Below are positions 29,781-40,789 of a stretch of 64,000 bases of DNA, piece by piece. Numbering within the stretch: position 1 is the stretch's first letter; the number at the start of each line of letters is the position of its first letter. Made by a program: the position numbers and the translations under genes. Source of the DNA: Atriophallophorus winterbourni. Taxonomy: Eukaryota; Platyhelminthes; Trematoda; Plagiorchiida; Microphallidae. Under the pieces are notes generated by a model that saw only the letters and a program-made list of their open reading frames with translations, was not told where the DNA came from and did no database searches. The stretch lies in the NCBI GenBank assembly GCA_013407085.1, contig JACCGJ010000629.1, positions 116,148 through 180,147 of the forward strand, written 5' to 3'.

Positions 29781-30420
29781 TCAAAGTGATTCAAAGTTTT
29801 ATTGGTCTAAAAAGCATTTAGCTTAACAATAACCATAGGATGGAGTTATGAAGTATACACAATAAAAAAAGAACAGGAAAACTCATGTAGTGTAAATCGT
29901 ATCAAAGTTTGGGTTGTCTCTCAAGTATTTGTCCAAATTAGCTTTAAAAATATCCAGGTTGGCTGAGTGTGTAACGGTAGAGGGGAGGGTGTTCCATGTG
30001 AAACTTACACGTACAGCATACGAATATGTTCGACAGTTCAGTCTTGAAGTGGGAATAAACACTAAGTTCATGTTTCCGGCTGGCACGAGGTGGCGAGCGA
30101 GTGAAAAGTTTGGCAAGGAATGGTTAGGGACGTGTATAATATTGTACATCAGTATGAGGTCACCTCTTAGTCGACGACAGCGAAAGTCGAAAAGATTGAG
30201 ACTCCTCAAACGTTCTTCATATGGTTTAGCAGCTAGTCCGTGTACAAGTTTTGTGGTTCGGTGGTAAATACGCTGCAGAAGATTGATGTCTTTCTGAATC
30301 CAGGGTGACCAAGCCTGAACAGCGTACTCCATCGCTGGTCTCAAATAATGTTTCGATGATGGTAAGGGCTTGCCGAATTTTGATATAAATGCGGATGCTG
30401 TTGATAATCTTTAGGGTGTC
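29780..30420 (-). mobile_element. CR1-like LINE 3' fragment, minus strand
   Basis: On the minus strand the frame 30344-29883 reads MRPAMEYAVQAWSPWIQKDINLLQRIYHRTTKLV, YEERLRSLNLFDFRCRRLRGDLILMYNI and RLNCRTYSYAVRVSFTWNTLPSTV to the ORF2 end. The 3' UTR includes CCTATGGTTATTGTTAAGC and GCTTTTTAGACCAATAAA (29815-29797) and ends in a TTTGAA-type tail near 29780. The 5' truncation lies near 30420, upstream of the ATG, where SGKPLPSSKHYL-like sequence replaces the expected frame. Confidence 0.82.
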
Positions 30421-30940
30421 GCCTGAACATAACGATTATTTCCACTAGCATTTACAAAATATAACAGCGAATTTCTCACTCAGTTAAAATTCTATCAATT
30501 TTGATTTTTCCAACCCATGCTACTTTTGTTATCTGTCTATAAGAACGTTTTGAGTGATTAATTTTCATGACAATAGCAACGATCAAAAGTCATTAGCTTG
30601 ATAGATCATTCTCTGGTCCAAATAACAACTGAATTTTACTTAGAGAACGAAAGCATTTTCTTTTAAAGAACACAGTCTCGACAATTAATTGATCGATTGG
30701 CGGGAATTTAAAAATGTGAAATCACAGCGTGGTAAAATCGATGCCGATTTGAGGTTAAGAATTTGGATATACTCCATAGTAATGGTCGTTCTGTTGAAAA
30801 TCAGTCACGTAACAATCCGAAGGAATTTTTTCTAATTATTGACCCGAATCAATGTTAATTATGTCATATTTGGATTCGGATGTTTGTAATCCCAAACAGA
30901 CATTGACGTCTTTGCAACAGCGTCAATCGGGTAGTGGTAT
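30420..30940. other. No recognised feature
   Basis: Short AT-rich stretch between two minus-strand LINE fragments with no identifiable coding sequence. Confidence 0.35.
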
Positions 30941-31300
30941 TCAATTCATTTCATTTCAATTTTAATGGTCAAAAAAGCATATAGCTCTACAGAAAAAACC
31001 ACAGAATAATATGGGAACTACGAATATTATAACAAGCAAAATGGGATTCGGTTGCTTACTGAGCAGCTCAAGAATCACTTAAAAAATCCAAAGGGCAGAA
31101 ATTGTTTTCGATTGGTGGGATAAAAAATGTAGATGCATGGTATTAGGTTGTATAGTTTTCTTCGATGAACGGGTTTAGGGTCAAAAAGGCATCAAGACTT
31201 CTCTTGAAAATCTGCTGATTTGTTGAGTTTACACCATAACAAGTAAAACAAACTCGCACGGCAAAAAATGCCGTCTACAGTTGAGTCGCGAGTGAGGGAC
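30940..31300 (-). mobile_element. CR1-like LINE 3' UTR and ORF2 end, minus strand
   Basis: Reverse complement of the 3' end of the LINE at 36470-36785: AGAGAAGTCTTGATGCCTTTTTG, ACCCTAAACCCGTTCATCGAAG, TGCCCTTTGGATTTTT, CTGTGGTTTTTTCTG and GCTTTTTTGACCATTAAAA, then a TTGAAATGAAA-type tail (30940-30965). The two copies share their whole 3' UTR, so they belong to one subfamily. This one is truncated after about 350 bases and lies about 0.9 kb upstream of the full-length copy in opposite orientation. Confidence 0.8.
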
Positions 31301-31384
31301 CGTTAGCAATGGAACAATTGAGATATTTAAATGGTTCAAGGTCTTAAAATATCCGTATTTACCTATATTTCTATCAGTTTCTAT

Positions 31385-31560
31385 GGGTTTCATGGTGTTT
31401 CCACTGTTTCGGTATGGATAGCACGATCAGGATTCGCATGCTTCCACACAGTGGATAAAGGGTAAACATGCATCGCACTTGGCAGCCACAGTTTTATAAA
31501 CCTGGTACGAGCAACCTGTTCAATCACATGTGCTCACACAAATGTAAATGGTTTTAAGGA
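31385..31560 (-). repeat. 233-bp hammerhead repeat remnant, minus strand
   Basis: The reverse complement gives CATTTGTGTGAGCACATG.. GATTGAACAGGTTGCTCGTACCAGG and, further on, GCATGCGAATCCTGATCGTGCTATCC, matching the array unit between its CATGTG palindrome and the region just before the ribozyme. The hammerhead core itself is missing or unrecognisable. Confidence 0.55.
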
Positions 31561-32120
31561 CCTTTTGGCTTGGAAACGGTTTAAAGTTCGATCCGCAATT
31601 GTATATGATATTGTAACGGGTCGTTCAAAAAGACTGCATTTCACGACTGATTCGCATACGTTTTCAGTGCGGCTTTTGGTCCACTTGTGCACAACATTGA
31701 TTGTTCTATATCCACCAACACCGTTGTTATAACACATTTTTGACATGTTCATATGTAAACATATGGATATGGAGGTTTCGCTGTGCCACTCGGAGAAAAA
31801 CTTCAAATGAATGCTGAAACAACTTGATATGAAAACCAAATGGCTCAAATATAATCCACTCTAGGCTAATCGCTAGATGTATAGTGATATGGCTGGCAGA
31901 CAAGAACACATTTGTTTCAGATTTATACAAAACCTCACAATTCAAATGCTGCCATACAATCACGACGTTTAGATTTTGTTTGCTAAGATTTTTTTCAACG
32001 ATTCATGTCGTCATATTAATCTTATTTTCCTGTAAATTCGTGCAGACGAATAAGGTTATTATTGTAATTCTTACGTTCTACACTCACGCACATCATACAT
32101 GTAGCTACCACAAATAAAAC
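31560..32120. other. No recognised feature
   Basis: Several overlapping frames of 77-104 codons on the minus strand show no family features and overlap each other, so they are probably chance. Confidence 0.3.
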
Positions 32121-32295
32121 ATCTTTTTATTGAATAACATGTGACGATCTGTGCGGTCGCATTATTCTGTGCTCTTGCGTTTTTGGATCTAATTCACTCC
32201 CATCTCGTCCTATCTGGATAATTTTTACCTTTTTGGACTCCTCTTAACACAAGCATTGTGATCATACCAATTTTAAAAAATCAGTTTTCTACATT

Positions 32296-33757
32296 TTGAA
32301 CCAAACTAGACCTACTCGGGCAAGTTTGTGTGCAACACTGAATATTGGATTGAGTTTGCCACCATTTGAAAGAGCTCGCTTTCCTACTTCGCTTGACACA
32401 TTGGACCGAAAAATCGGATCCAATCTGATGGAGCTACGACGAACTTTGTTACACACCTTTCCTGTGGCGAGATTATTCACTCACCCACTTCCAACTACCT
32501 TATATCCGCTTCGGACCCGACTTCGTTTCAAACGTGCCGAGCTAACAAACCAGAGAATTGAAGGTTTGTTGAATGAATTATTAATTAGCAAACTGAAGCT
32601 TAGACTTGAGTGTGGAGATCGTGCTTCATCTCCGTCTCTAAGGAAGCAGGAAGGCAAAAAATGCGATGATGAACATACGGACATTCGACCTAGCAATTCA
32701 GAACAACTGAGCCGTTCCCATGATCCGCGTGCCTTGGAAAGGTCTGAAACAAATTCAACAAAATCCGAGAATAAAAACAACTAACTGATCCCAAAACAGA
32801 TATTGCTTTTGAGAAACGAAATAACATCTCCACCAATCGTAAGGCACACTCTTTGAGTGTCATTTGTACTGACGTTCCTGAGCCTGAATGCACTCTCTTC
32901 AAAGACCGTCAAAGACATGATGAAGAAAAATGGAAGGAACTGTGTGAACGTATGAAACTTGGAACTGTAGTGCCGTTAGCATTGACTCGTTTAACTAGAC
33001 GGCGTGATTCACCTCATCAGGATAAACCCAGTCTGTTGAGGGTTAACTTAGAAAATGAGCGTGACCTGGAAAACGTGCTACTAAATTCTTACCTACTTGG
33101 GTCTAACAATTCACTGAATATTCGTATTCATGTTGATATTCCATGGTCCGAAAGGAGGAACAATACATACGACAAAAGAAAGACATCTAATCGCAATCTC
33201 ATCATCCTCGGAGTTCCAGAACTGGCAGGCGATCCTGAGGCTAACGAGCGAGCTGAGCATGACTACAGGCAATGGAGTTTTCTGGCTGATACCATTTTGG
33301 TCGAAAAGGCCGTTGTCGTGGATACTTTTAGACTGCCTTCCTCAGCAAACTACAAAGGTAATGGGCCACGTCCATTAAAAATAAACTTCCTAATGAGTAC
33401 TATGGTAATACTGTACGTTCCAACTGGAAATGCTGGAAACACAAAATCCCAAAAGGTGTAATCCTTAGCGATCACATAAACACTGATACAAATGCAGCCC
33501 ATTCTACATTAAATACTGTCAGGATTGATGAAGCCCTATCAACTGAACCAAGAAATGAATCTTCAGCTGGGACACAAAATCAGCAATCGAACGCAAAGCC
33601 ACCCCAAATGACTCCCGAGAGTGGAGTGAAGCCAGATAAAGAAATCTTTTTTGGCCAAAAAGAGGACTCGATTTGCGCCTCTCAACCTGAAACGACCGAT
33701 ATGCTACTTAACTTGTCAAAAAACAGAACAGTGCCGACTCTTCCAGAGTCGGCGTGA
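32296..33757 (+). pseudogene. LINE ORF1 (two to three frames)
   Basis: The first frame (32296-32784) encodes about 160 mostly basic and polar residues (LCATLNIGLSLPPFERARFPTSLD, RIEGLLNELLISKLKLRLE) with a possible short coiled coil. The second frame (32853-33461) contains SVICTDVPEPE, RLTRRRDSPHQDKPSLLRVNLENERDLENVLLNSYLL, an RRM-like region, then TSNRNLIILGVPELAGDPEANERAEHDYRQW and KAVVVDTFRLP..RPLKINF, a second copy of the nucleic-acid-binding block. A frame change near 33440 leads into ILSDHINTDTNAAHSTLNTV and a Ser/Thr/Pro-rich tail that ends at TGA 33755-33757, three bases before the ORF2 ATG at 33760. It would bind element RNA. Confidence 0.65.
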
Positions 33758-33759
33758 CA

Positions 33760-36578
33760 ATGACGGTTGTCTCAGATTATGACATCACACGACACCATCC
33801 ATCTTTGCTTACCAAAACTGTTCTTGGATGCCTCTATACCAATGCCCAATGCTTGATTAATAAATTTGCCGAACTTGTCGCTCGGTTTGAGACTAAACGA
33901 CCTCAGCTAATTGCCATTACCGAAACTTGGCTGAGCCCGGAAATCCACGATTGTGAGTTAGAGATTGCTGGCATGTCATTGCTCCGCCGAGACCGTGCGT
34001 CACGTGGAGGAGGTGTGGCATTCTATTATGATCAGAGACTCAAGTGCAAAGAACTGACGGATTCCGACTTGGTGCTTCAGGACACGCTATGGTGTTTGTT
34101 GACAGCGACTACAGGCGGAGATTGCACAATCGGCGTAATTTATCGTCCACCTGCAGCCCCGGAAGTGTATAATACGAATCTACTCGACAAGCTACGCTTG
34201 ATTGCCTCGAGATATCATACTAGAATCTTGATCATGGGAGACTTTAATCTGCTAACTTGCTGAAGACGAACAAAATTTCTCAGGCCTCCACTGCTGCCAT
34301 CTTCCAGCAGCTGTTTGACGAAATTTCCTTATATAATCACGTTGAAAGCAATACAAGATACAGAGGAATAGATATGCCTTTAATGCTCGATCTTATCTTG
34401 ACAACTGTAGAAGGCTCCGTCGAAAACATTACATACAATTGTCCGCTAGGTTCGAGCGACCATTTGGTCTTGAATTTTGACTACCTATGTCGAGCAGAGC
34501 GGACAAACGATACAAGAAAAATAATCAGAAAGGTATGCCTATCTAAATTATCAAACGCCCTAAGTTTGATTAACGATTGGCAAATTGAAGGCATAGGAGA
34601 AAAAAGAGCAGTGGTGTAGCATTTTGACCAAGGTAAACCGGGAAATCAACGCAAACTCAGCATTCGTACCAAAACAGTGTGGAAACGCATTCGAATTTAA
34701 AATCCGCAGTCGCACTCGGAAATGGATTAAACTGCGAAATATGGCTTGGATAAACCATCGCCGGTTAACCACCGATGCCACATGGGAGACCTTTAGAAAA
34801 CTAAGAAACCAGGACATCAAACTTATTGCTGAAGACAAAATACAGTATCAAGCTGTCATAATGTCTAAAATGAAACGGAATCCCAAGCTTCTTTACCAGA
34901 TTGTGAACAAGCAGTGTTCAGTGAAACCAGGAGTTGCGGCCTTGCGGACGCCATCTGGAATGACCACAAATGCAGCTGACACCGCGGATGCTTTGGTAAA
35001 TTATTATGCTACAGTATTTTGTCCAAAGGAAAGCGTGGATATACAAATGGATCCAGAAATAACGCATCCTCTACCATTGGACACAATAACCATCAACAAA
35101 GAAGAGGTGCTGGGAACTCTACTATCGATGAATCCCAGAAAATCCCCTGGTTGTGATAAAATTACCGCGAATATATTTAAGCATTGTGCACAATCTCTAT
35201 GCGGACCTCTAACTCTGCTAATCGTTGTCGCAAAGTGTCATACCGACTGAATGGAAATCTGGTATAATCTCCCCGATTTTCGGATCCCGCAAATTACAGA
35301 CCTGTTACTTTGTTGTCCGCCGTATCCGAGGAGCTCGAAAGGATCGTGGCAAACAAACTGAGCAAATACCTTGAGGAAAATAGGCTATTTTCGGGAGCGC
35401 AACACGGTTTTAGAAGGGGATACTCCTGCCTTACTAACCTTCTCCTTACCCTTGACGACTGGACTCGAGCAGTAGATGCTGGGGATACTATCCATGTATG
35501 TTACCTCGATATGTCGAAAGCATTTGACCGTGTAAACCACAGTATTCTCTTGCAGAAGCTGGAACGTTGTGGTATCACTGGCAGTCTGTTAGCATGGTTA
35601 GAAAATTACCTGACTGATCGGCTTGTTCAAGTCTCTGTGGACGGTGCTCTATCGAAGTCGGTAGCCGTGACAAGTGGAGTGCCTCAGGGATCCGTCCTCG
35701 GACCAATCCTCTTCGCGCTTTATGCTAATGACATACCAGCTCTCATCAAATGCAAGATCGTACTGTTCGCGGACGATATAAAAGTGTGGTCGAAGATAAG
35801 TAAGTCGGAAGACTGCGAACTGCTCCAGAAGGATCTGGACAACCTCCAGGCTTGGTCCCTAAAAAATCGCATATTTTTCAATTTCCAAAAGTGTCACATG
35901 TTAAACATTGGCAAATATGTGGAGTACCAGTATTTTCTTGGAACACACAGCCTCTCGTGGACCATGGAACAAAAGGACTTGGGTGTGTTAATAAGCAACA
36001 CCTTAGGGATGTCGAGCCACTGCAACTACGTCTATCGCAAAACATCACATAAATTGTCACTCCTAAATAGAATTTTCGGTAGGTTCTCAAAACAGACAAT
36101 TCCCTGTATTATAAATACGTACATCAGGCCCACGATGAAATATGCGGTTCAAGCATGGTCGCCATGGCTTAAAAAAGATGTTGCGACTTTGCAACGAATA
36201 TATCATCGAGCTACCAAACTTGCCACTGGACTCAGCCGGAAACCCTACAATGAGCGAATCAAAACGCTAAATTTATTGATTAGCACGTCGTCGTCTCCGA
36301 GGTGATTTAATTCTGGTTTACAATATTTTGAATACCGAAGATCACCCTCTACAATGCTTATTGAATCTACGGAGCTCGCACAATACAAGAGGTCACACAT
36401 TTACTCTAACCGTCCCTCACTCGAGATTCAACTGCAGACGACATTTTTTGCCGTTTGTTTTACTTGGAACAATCTGCCAGATAATGTTGTAAACTCACGA
36501 AACCAGCAAACTTTCAAGAGAAGCCTTGATGCCTTTTTGACCCTAAACCCGTGCATCGAAGAAAACTATACATCTTAA
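33760..36578 (+). pseudogene. LINE ORF2: AP-like endonuclease and reverse transcriptase, frameshifted
   Basis: The endonuclease (33754-34619) has YTNAQCLINKFAEL, AITETWL (Glu), GGGVAFYY, IGVIYRPP, LIMGDFNL (Asp, Asn), MLDLILTT and SSDHLVL (His), with a frameshift near 34255. The linker (34624-35250) has IRSRTRKW, FRKLRNQDIKL, LLYQIVN and SPGCDKI. RT (35310-36305) has NYRPVTLL (in the frame before 35310), QHGFRRGYSC, HVCYLDMSKAFDRVNHS (motif A), SGVPQGSVLGP (B), VLFADDIKVW (C) and FQKCHMLNIG (D), all catalytic residues intact. The C-terminal part changes frame at about 36300 and ends with AVCFTWNNLPDNVV at 36578. Breaks near 34255, 34619, 35250 and 36300 show it is no longer functional. Confidence 0.88.
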
Positions 36579-37839
36579 CACCATACACCTATATTTGTTA
36601 TCCTACCAATCGAAAACAATTTCTGCCCTTTGGATATTTACTCGATTCTTGAACTGCTCAGTAAGCAATCTAATCCCATTTTGCTTGTTATATTATTCGT
36701 TATTGTCATATTATTCTGTGGTTTTTTGTAAAGCTATATGCTTTTTAGACCATTAAAATTGAATTCAATTGAATTGAATTGAATTGGTCTTTTATACAAC
36801 TATTACAGCTTCTGAGATTAGGAGCGTGCAATATATCATTTGTGTTCTAGTACCCATCGTTGTTTTGTATTAACTCTGCAACTGCTGCTTTGGTGGTTTC
36901 AGTGTGCAAGTAGAACAAATCTGAAGAAGTGGGAGGTGATCTTGTGTTTACGCATCGACTACAATCAACTACTAATGTTGATTAAACTCCTTCAGACCCA
37001 TACGATATAAAAAGTTTGAATAACATGGCCAAACATGTAATGAAACACTTGGATGTCCAACAGTTCTTTCCCTCACATATAATTAACATCTAAAATTTTT
37101 AATCACGTTTATTAAATGACCAATCCCCCAACCGATGCGGTTCCTGTGACAATCGCGATAACGTATCCAAAACAGTAGCAAACTGTTTCGCTCACCCAGT
37201 TCATAAACTGATAATACAATAAACTTTTTTTCCAAAAATATCACTAGAAAATCTTTATACATCAAGAAAGAATGTCTAATAAACAGATAAACTAATTACC
37301 GTTCTAGACAACAAGTTGTTCTTTCTTATGATTTGTTAGCTCGTGATGTGTGTTCGGATTATTTCGAGCTCCAACCATTTCGACAGCATCTCCATTGATT
37401 TTTATATCCGACCAGTATGGTTTTAGTTATTTATCTGAAAGTTTGTTACAGTGGATATGCCTATGCAAGCCTTATTTTGTGCAGCATCACCTGCTTTTCT
37501 GCTGGTAATTCGTTTATTCAAATCGCTTTTGTATTGCAATCAGTTTAAGACAACCGAGATTACCACTAGCAGAAACTATCCGGAGAAATACTCAGAGTGT
37601 TATTGATTTCTTGCCATTATTCACAAATATGCCAAATCAGTAGATAGAAAATATCAAAACCCCGACATAACGCATCAAGTTCACAGTACACCACAAGAAT
37701 TTGCATTGACCTCATCCACATTTTTTAATCGGATTTTTAACTTTGGGTGATACCCGTAAAATGAAACTATCTGTGACCAACTAAGTGTAGCGATTGGTCC
37801 GTAATCACCTTTTAAATTAGTTTGAACACCTTGGTTTTT

Positions 37840-38005
37840 TGTAAGAACCCTATGAAGCAGTGACTTTCGATTATAACTTCGGTTACTACATTACCATTGT
37901 TTCAAGGGTCACTGATTCTAATCTACACCCAATGGCAGCAATTATCGAAAAACCGTTTTAAGGAAGTGCTAGGGATGTGAGCACAGCCCAACAATAACAC
38001 TATCT
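37840..38005 (+). repeat. 233-bp hammerhead repeat remnant
   Basis: GTAAGAACCCTATGAAGCAGTG parallels GTAAGAATCCTATTCTACAGTGG at 56667. It continues with CCATTGTTTCAAGGG, CTGATTCTAATCTAC, GAAAAACCGTTTT and GCTAGGGATGTGAGCACAGCCC, following the order of the copy at 56650-56830. The hammerhead core is eroded beyond function. Confidence 0.5.
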
Positions 38006-38353
38006 GCAGTTCGTAAAACATCCGTGAGCTGTGAGACATTAGTGTGTGTTAAGGTTGAATCTGTCACACAAAAGGTGACAAATCATTGAATTCGGACGAA
38101 ATATAGCTTCAAATTCCTGAAAAGAGATATGACATATGTTGCAACAGCAGCACCTGTATGTTGGCGCAATACAAAGATTTTCCTTTATCAATAAGTTTCC
38201 AACATTGAGGCCTAGATGATCTCACGCTGAGCTCTAAGTTCAGCATGCAAAGTTTGAAGGTATTAAGATAAAATATAATCACATCACGAAATTCTAATTT
38301 TGTTTGTATAGCTTTCGAAAAATGGGGAACACAATCTTTTATAACATCCTCTG

Positions 38354-38355
<2 letters not shown>

Positions 38356-38385
<30 letters not shown>
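38356..38385. repeat. (AT)n microsatellite
   Basis: About 15 AT dinucleotides just upstream of a 5'-truncated LINE fragment. Confidence 0.9.
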
Positions 38386-38387
<2 letters not shown>

Positions 38388-38429
38388 TACGCAAACGGTT
38401 TACTGTTACAACTGTGTCTGAGAGTATTG

Positions 38430-39315
38430 AACATCATAAAAGTGAAAAATGTTGCGGTAGAAATTTCGCGTTCTCATACAAGCTCGGGTTTCTTTAACTG
38501 AAGGGGACAACAATAGAAAAGGACCTCGATGCTTGGATAAGTGAAAGTATGAAGAACAACATGCAGTGCGAAACCGTGTACAACCGAGCTTGTCTCATGC
38601 TAGGTATGATTTGACGTATATTTTGACGATTTTCCCTAGAATTGTTTTCCCTGCTCCTAAAAACCTATAGAAAACCAGTGATTGGTTAAACAGTGTAAAC
38701 TTGGGCACCATGGCTAAGAAGGGACATCATGCTGCCCTCGAGTATTTACCGCGGGGCAGCTAAAATGGTGGGCTCTCTTCGCGACCTTCCTTATTAGGAG
38801 CGGCTGGTGCGTATTAATTTAAATACTCTGGATCACATACGAGTTCAATTGGATTTATTCCTCACGTATATCATACGGAACTCAAAGTTTCATCCTCTGA
38901 GTCATGTATTTCGATCACGGTCAAGCCATATCACTTGCACTCACACACGGACATTGTTATGCCACATTCGCACCGGAACTGCCATCACCTCATTTTTTCG
39001 GTGCGTGTTTCCTTCTTATGGAATTTTTTTACAGTCAGACGTTGTACAATCATTTAATCAATCGATTTTCTGGAGAAAAACTGGATACATTTATGCATTG
39101 TAGATCCACCATACTACGGGTATATATAACTTCAATAAAGCAACATCATGCAATATTTATCCTAACGAATCTTTTTTACTACTACTACTGAGACAATACA
39201 TGACATTTTCTGTCTACAAAAACTGTCGATAATCCCAAGACCTGAATTTATTATTTTTTGTTTTCATACGAATATCCAATGGTGTTGGACAGCTATAAGC
39301 TTTTTATACCGCCGA
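38430..39315 (+). mobile_element. CR1-like LINE 3' fragment
   Basis: With stops and frame changes it reads EKDLDAWISESMKNNMQCETVYNRAC, TWAPWLRRDIM, IYRGAAKMVGSLRDLPY and (38807-39103) IRVQLDLFLTYIIRNSKFHPLSHVFRSRSSHITCTHTRT, then the conserved F-F-R-C-V-F and PSYGIF block. It is closest to the copy at 12086-12784 (MKNNMQCEAVYNRA, KIMNSKMHPLRHLFRFRSSHVTRTHT). The 3' UTR ends with ATAAGCTTTTTATACC at 39315, where RTE sequence starts; the expected tail is not visible. Confidence 0.78.
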
Positions 39316-39954
39316 TATTCAGCCGGGGATAGTAACAGAAATGAGCCCTTACTATCTATAAAATGCTCCCACGTAGCGTGCGTCTCAAATAACCTCTGAC
39401 AACCTAGTATAACTACTGGCCTGCACGAGTTTCTTCCACAAGCCAGGCGGAACTACACTTTATGACAGGGGAAGGGGCGAAGGCGGGTGACTGACGACTT
39501 GAAACCAGTTTGCTCCGGGTAGATGGCAGTCCATCTAAAGGAAGGAAACCGCTGACTCTAAAACACCTCGTGCCTTTCCGGTTACCTGATTACGGAAAAT
39601 GCTTCGGGAGGAAACCCCAGGGAAAAATTCGGAGCGAAGTCCAGTAGGCGTATATCTGCCCACAGCGCTTTTTACCTGTCAACACCCTGCTGCCTTGTAG
39701 GTTGCACTTGGTTGTGCAAAGGCTAGTGAGGTTTACTCTAAAAAACGCCAAGTGGTGCTGGGGACATCATTTACATACTATTTTTAATTAAACTTCATGA
39801 AAATGTCTCAATATATCTCAGCTGTCTGCAACCGAGTACCCGAGAGGCGACGTGCCCTCGGTTCTACCAGCGGCTAGGGTGAGGAGTAAAGATTTTTATC
39901 TGGGATAATGAAACGTAAGGACACTGTGGATGTCGGTAGTCAAGCCATCACAAT

Positions 39955-40660
39955 GCTTTCTTTATTTGACTACCGGGTAGACGTTGCTTGTCTTTTTGAG
40001 GTTCTCCTACCTGGGCACTGATCCAAACCGATGAAGATCTCAGGAGTCGATCGTACATACTTGCTCCTTTAAAGAGGACATGGAGATGGATCTGGTCAGC
40101 ACGGAGTAGCGATAGCTATCATTGATCATGCCAAGCAAGCACTCATGTCATGGACGCCTGTGTCCTCGGGAATTGCACTAATATGGCTGAGGGGACATCA
40201 CTTCAATATTACTATCGTTTCGGTGTACGCACCAAAGTTATGTGCCGACCAAAACGCAAAAGACGAATTCTATAAGCAGCTTCAGTCCGTCGTCGACAGA
40301 GTAACTGGAAATGACATATTGGTTGTGGCCGGTGATTGGAATGTACGTACCGGACCAGCATATGCTCCAACGAACCGAACATTCGGAAGATTTGGCCTAG
40401 GACAGCGCTGCGATAACGGTGATTGATTAATCGAGTTTGAGACCTAACGTGTCTGCAACACTACATTCCAATAGTCTAAGAAACACTTGCTTAATGCACT
40501 GTCGACTGATGACAGAACGTCGAATCAGATCGATAATATCCTAATCAGCGCGCGCTCGATGTTCTTAGTGCTGGACTGTGGGTCCTATCGTTGAGCCGAA
40601 ACAGGGAACGCAGCTGGCACTGATCACGCTCTCGTTCGCGCAAAACTTTGACTTCACCTG
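39955..40660 (+). pseudogene. RTE LINE AP-like endonuclease
   Basis: The frame with changes reads YRVDVACLSEVLLPG (catalytic Glu; near 39970), GVAIAIIDHAKQALMSW, then the open stretch 40145-40435 with FNITIVSVYAPK and ILVVAGDWNVRTG (Asp and Asn), FGRFGLGQRCDNGD. After a stop at 40428-40430 it continues SNQIDNILISARSMFLVLDCGSYR and GTDHALVRAKL (Asp-His), near 40520-40650. These blocks and their order are typical of the RTE endonuclease. Several stops make it nonfunctional. Confidence 0.82.
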
Positions 40661-40789
40661 CTAAACCGCCGAAGGAAATCTTCTTGAAAGCGTTTAATCT
40701 TGGCAGCCTTAGAAAACCCGGACCAACGTATTAAGCTCATTAATTATATTGCTGAGCAGTCGGATGGGAGCGATGCCCAACTAGAAGAA

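Larger units (their letters stand above)
32130..36785 (+). mobile_element. Near full-length CR1-like LINE (ORF1, ORF2, 3' tail)
   Basis: This is the most complete LINE of the window, about 4.65 kb. A 5' leader (32130-32290) shares TGTGCTCTTG..GCTTTT, TCTATCTGGAT-type sequence with the copy at 10920-10985. ORF1 spans about 32296-33757 with breaks. ORF2 spans 33760-36578 with about four breaks. The 3' UTR contains GTGGTTTTTTGTAAAG, GCTTTTTAGACCATT (36740-36754) and a tail of AATTG pentamers to 36785. No PHD-like finger is visible at the start of ORF1, so the N-terminus may be diverged or missing. Flanking target-site duplications were not obvious. Confidence 0.85.
36790..38420. other. No gene; contains a ribozyme-repeat remnant and (AT)n
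   Basis: No coding frame is credible. At 37840-38005 is a diverged copy of the 233-bp hammerhead repeat. An (AT)n tract lies at 38356-38385. The rest is AT-rich with no recognised pattern. Confidence 0.4.

Noticed and set aside
31534..31963. Overlapping minus-strand frames of 78-104 codons
   Set aside because: They overlap in different frames and show no motif; typical of chance frames in AT-rich DNA.
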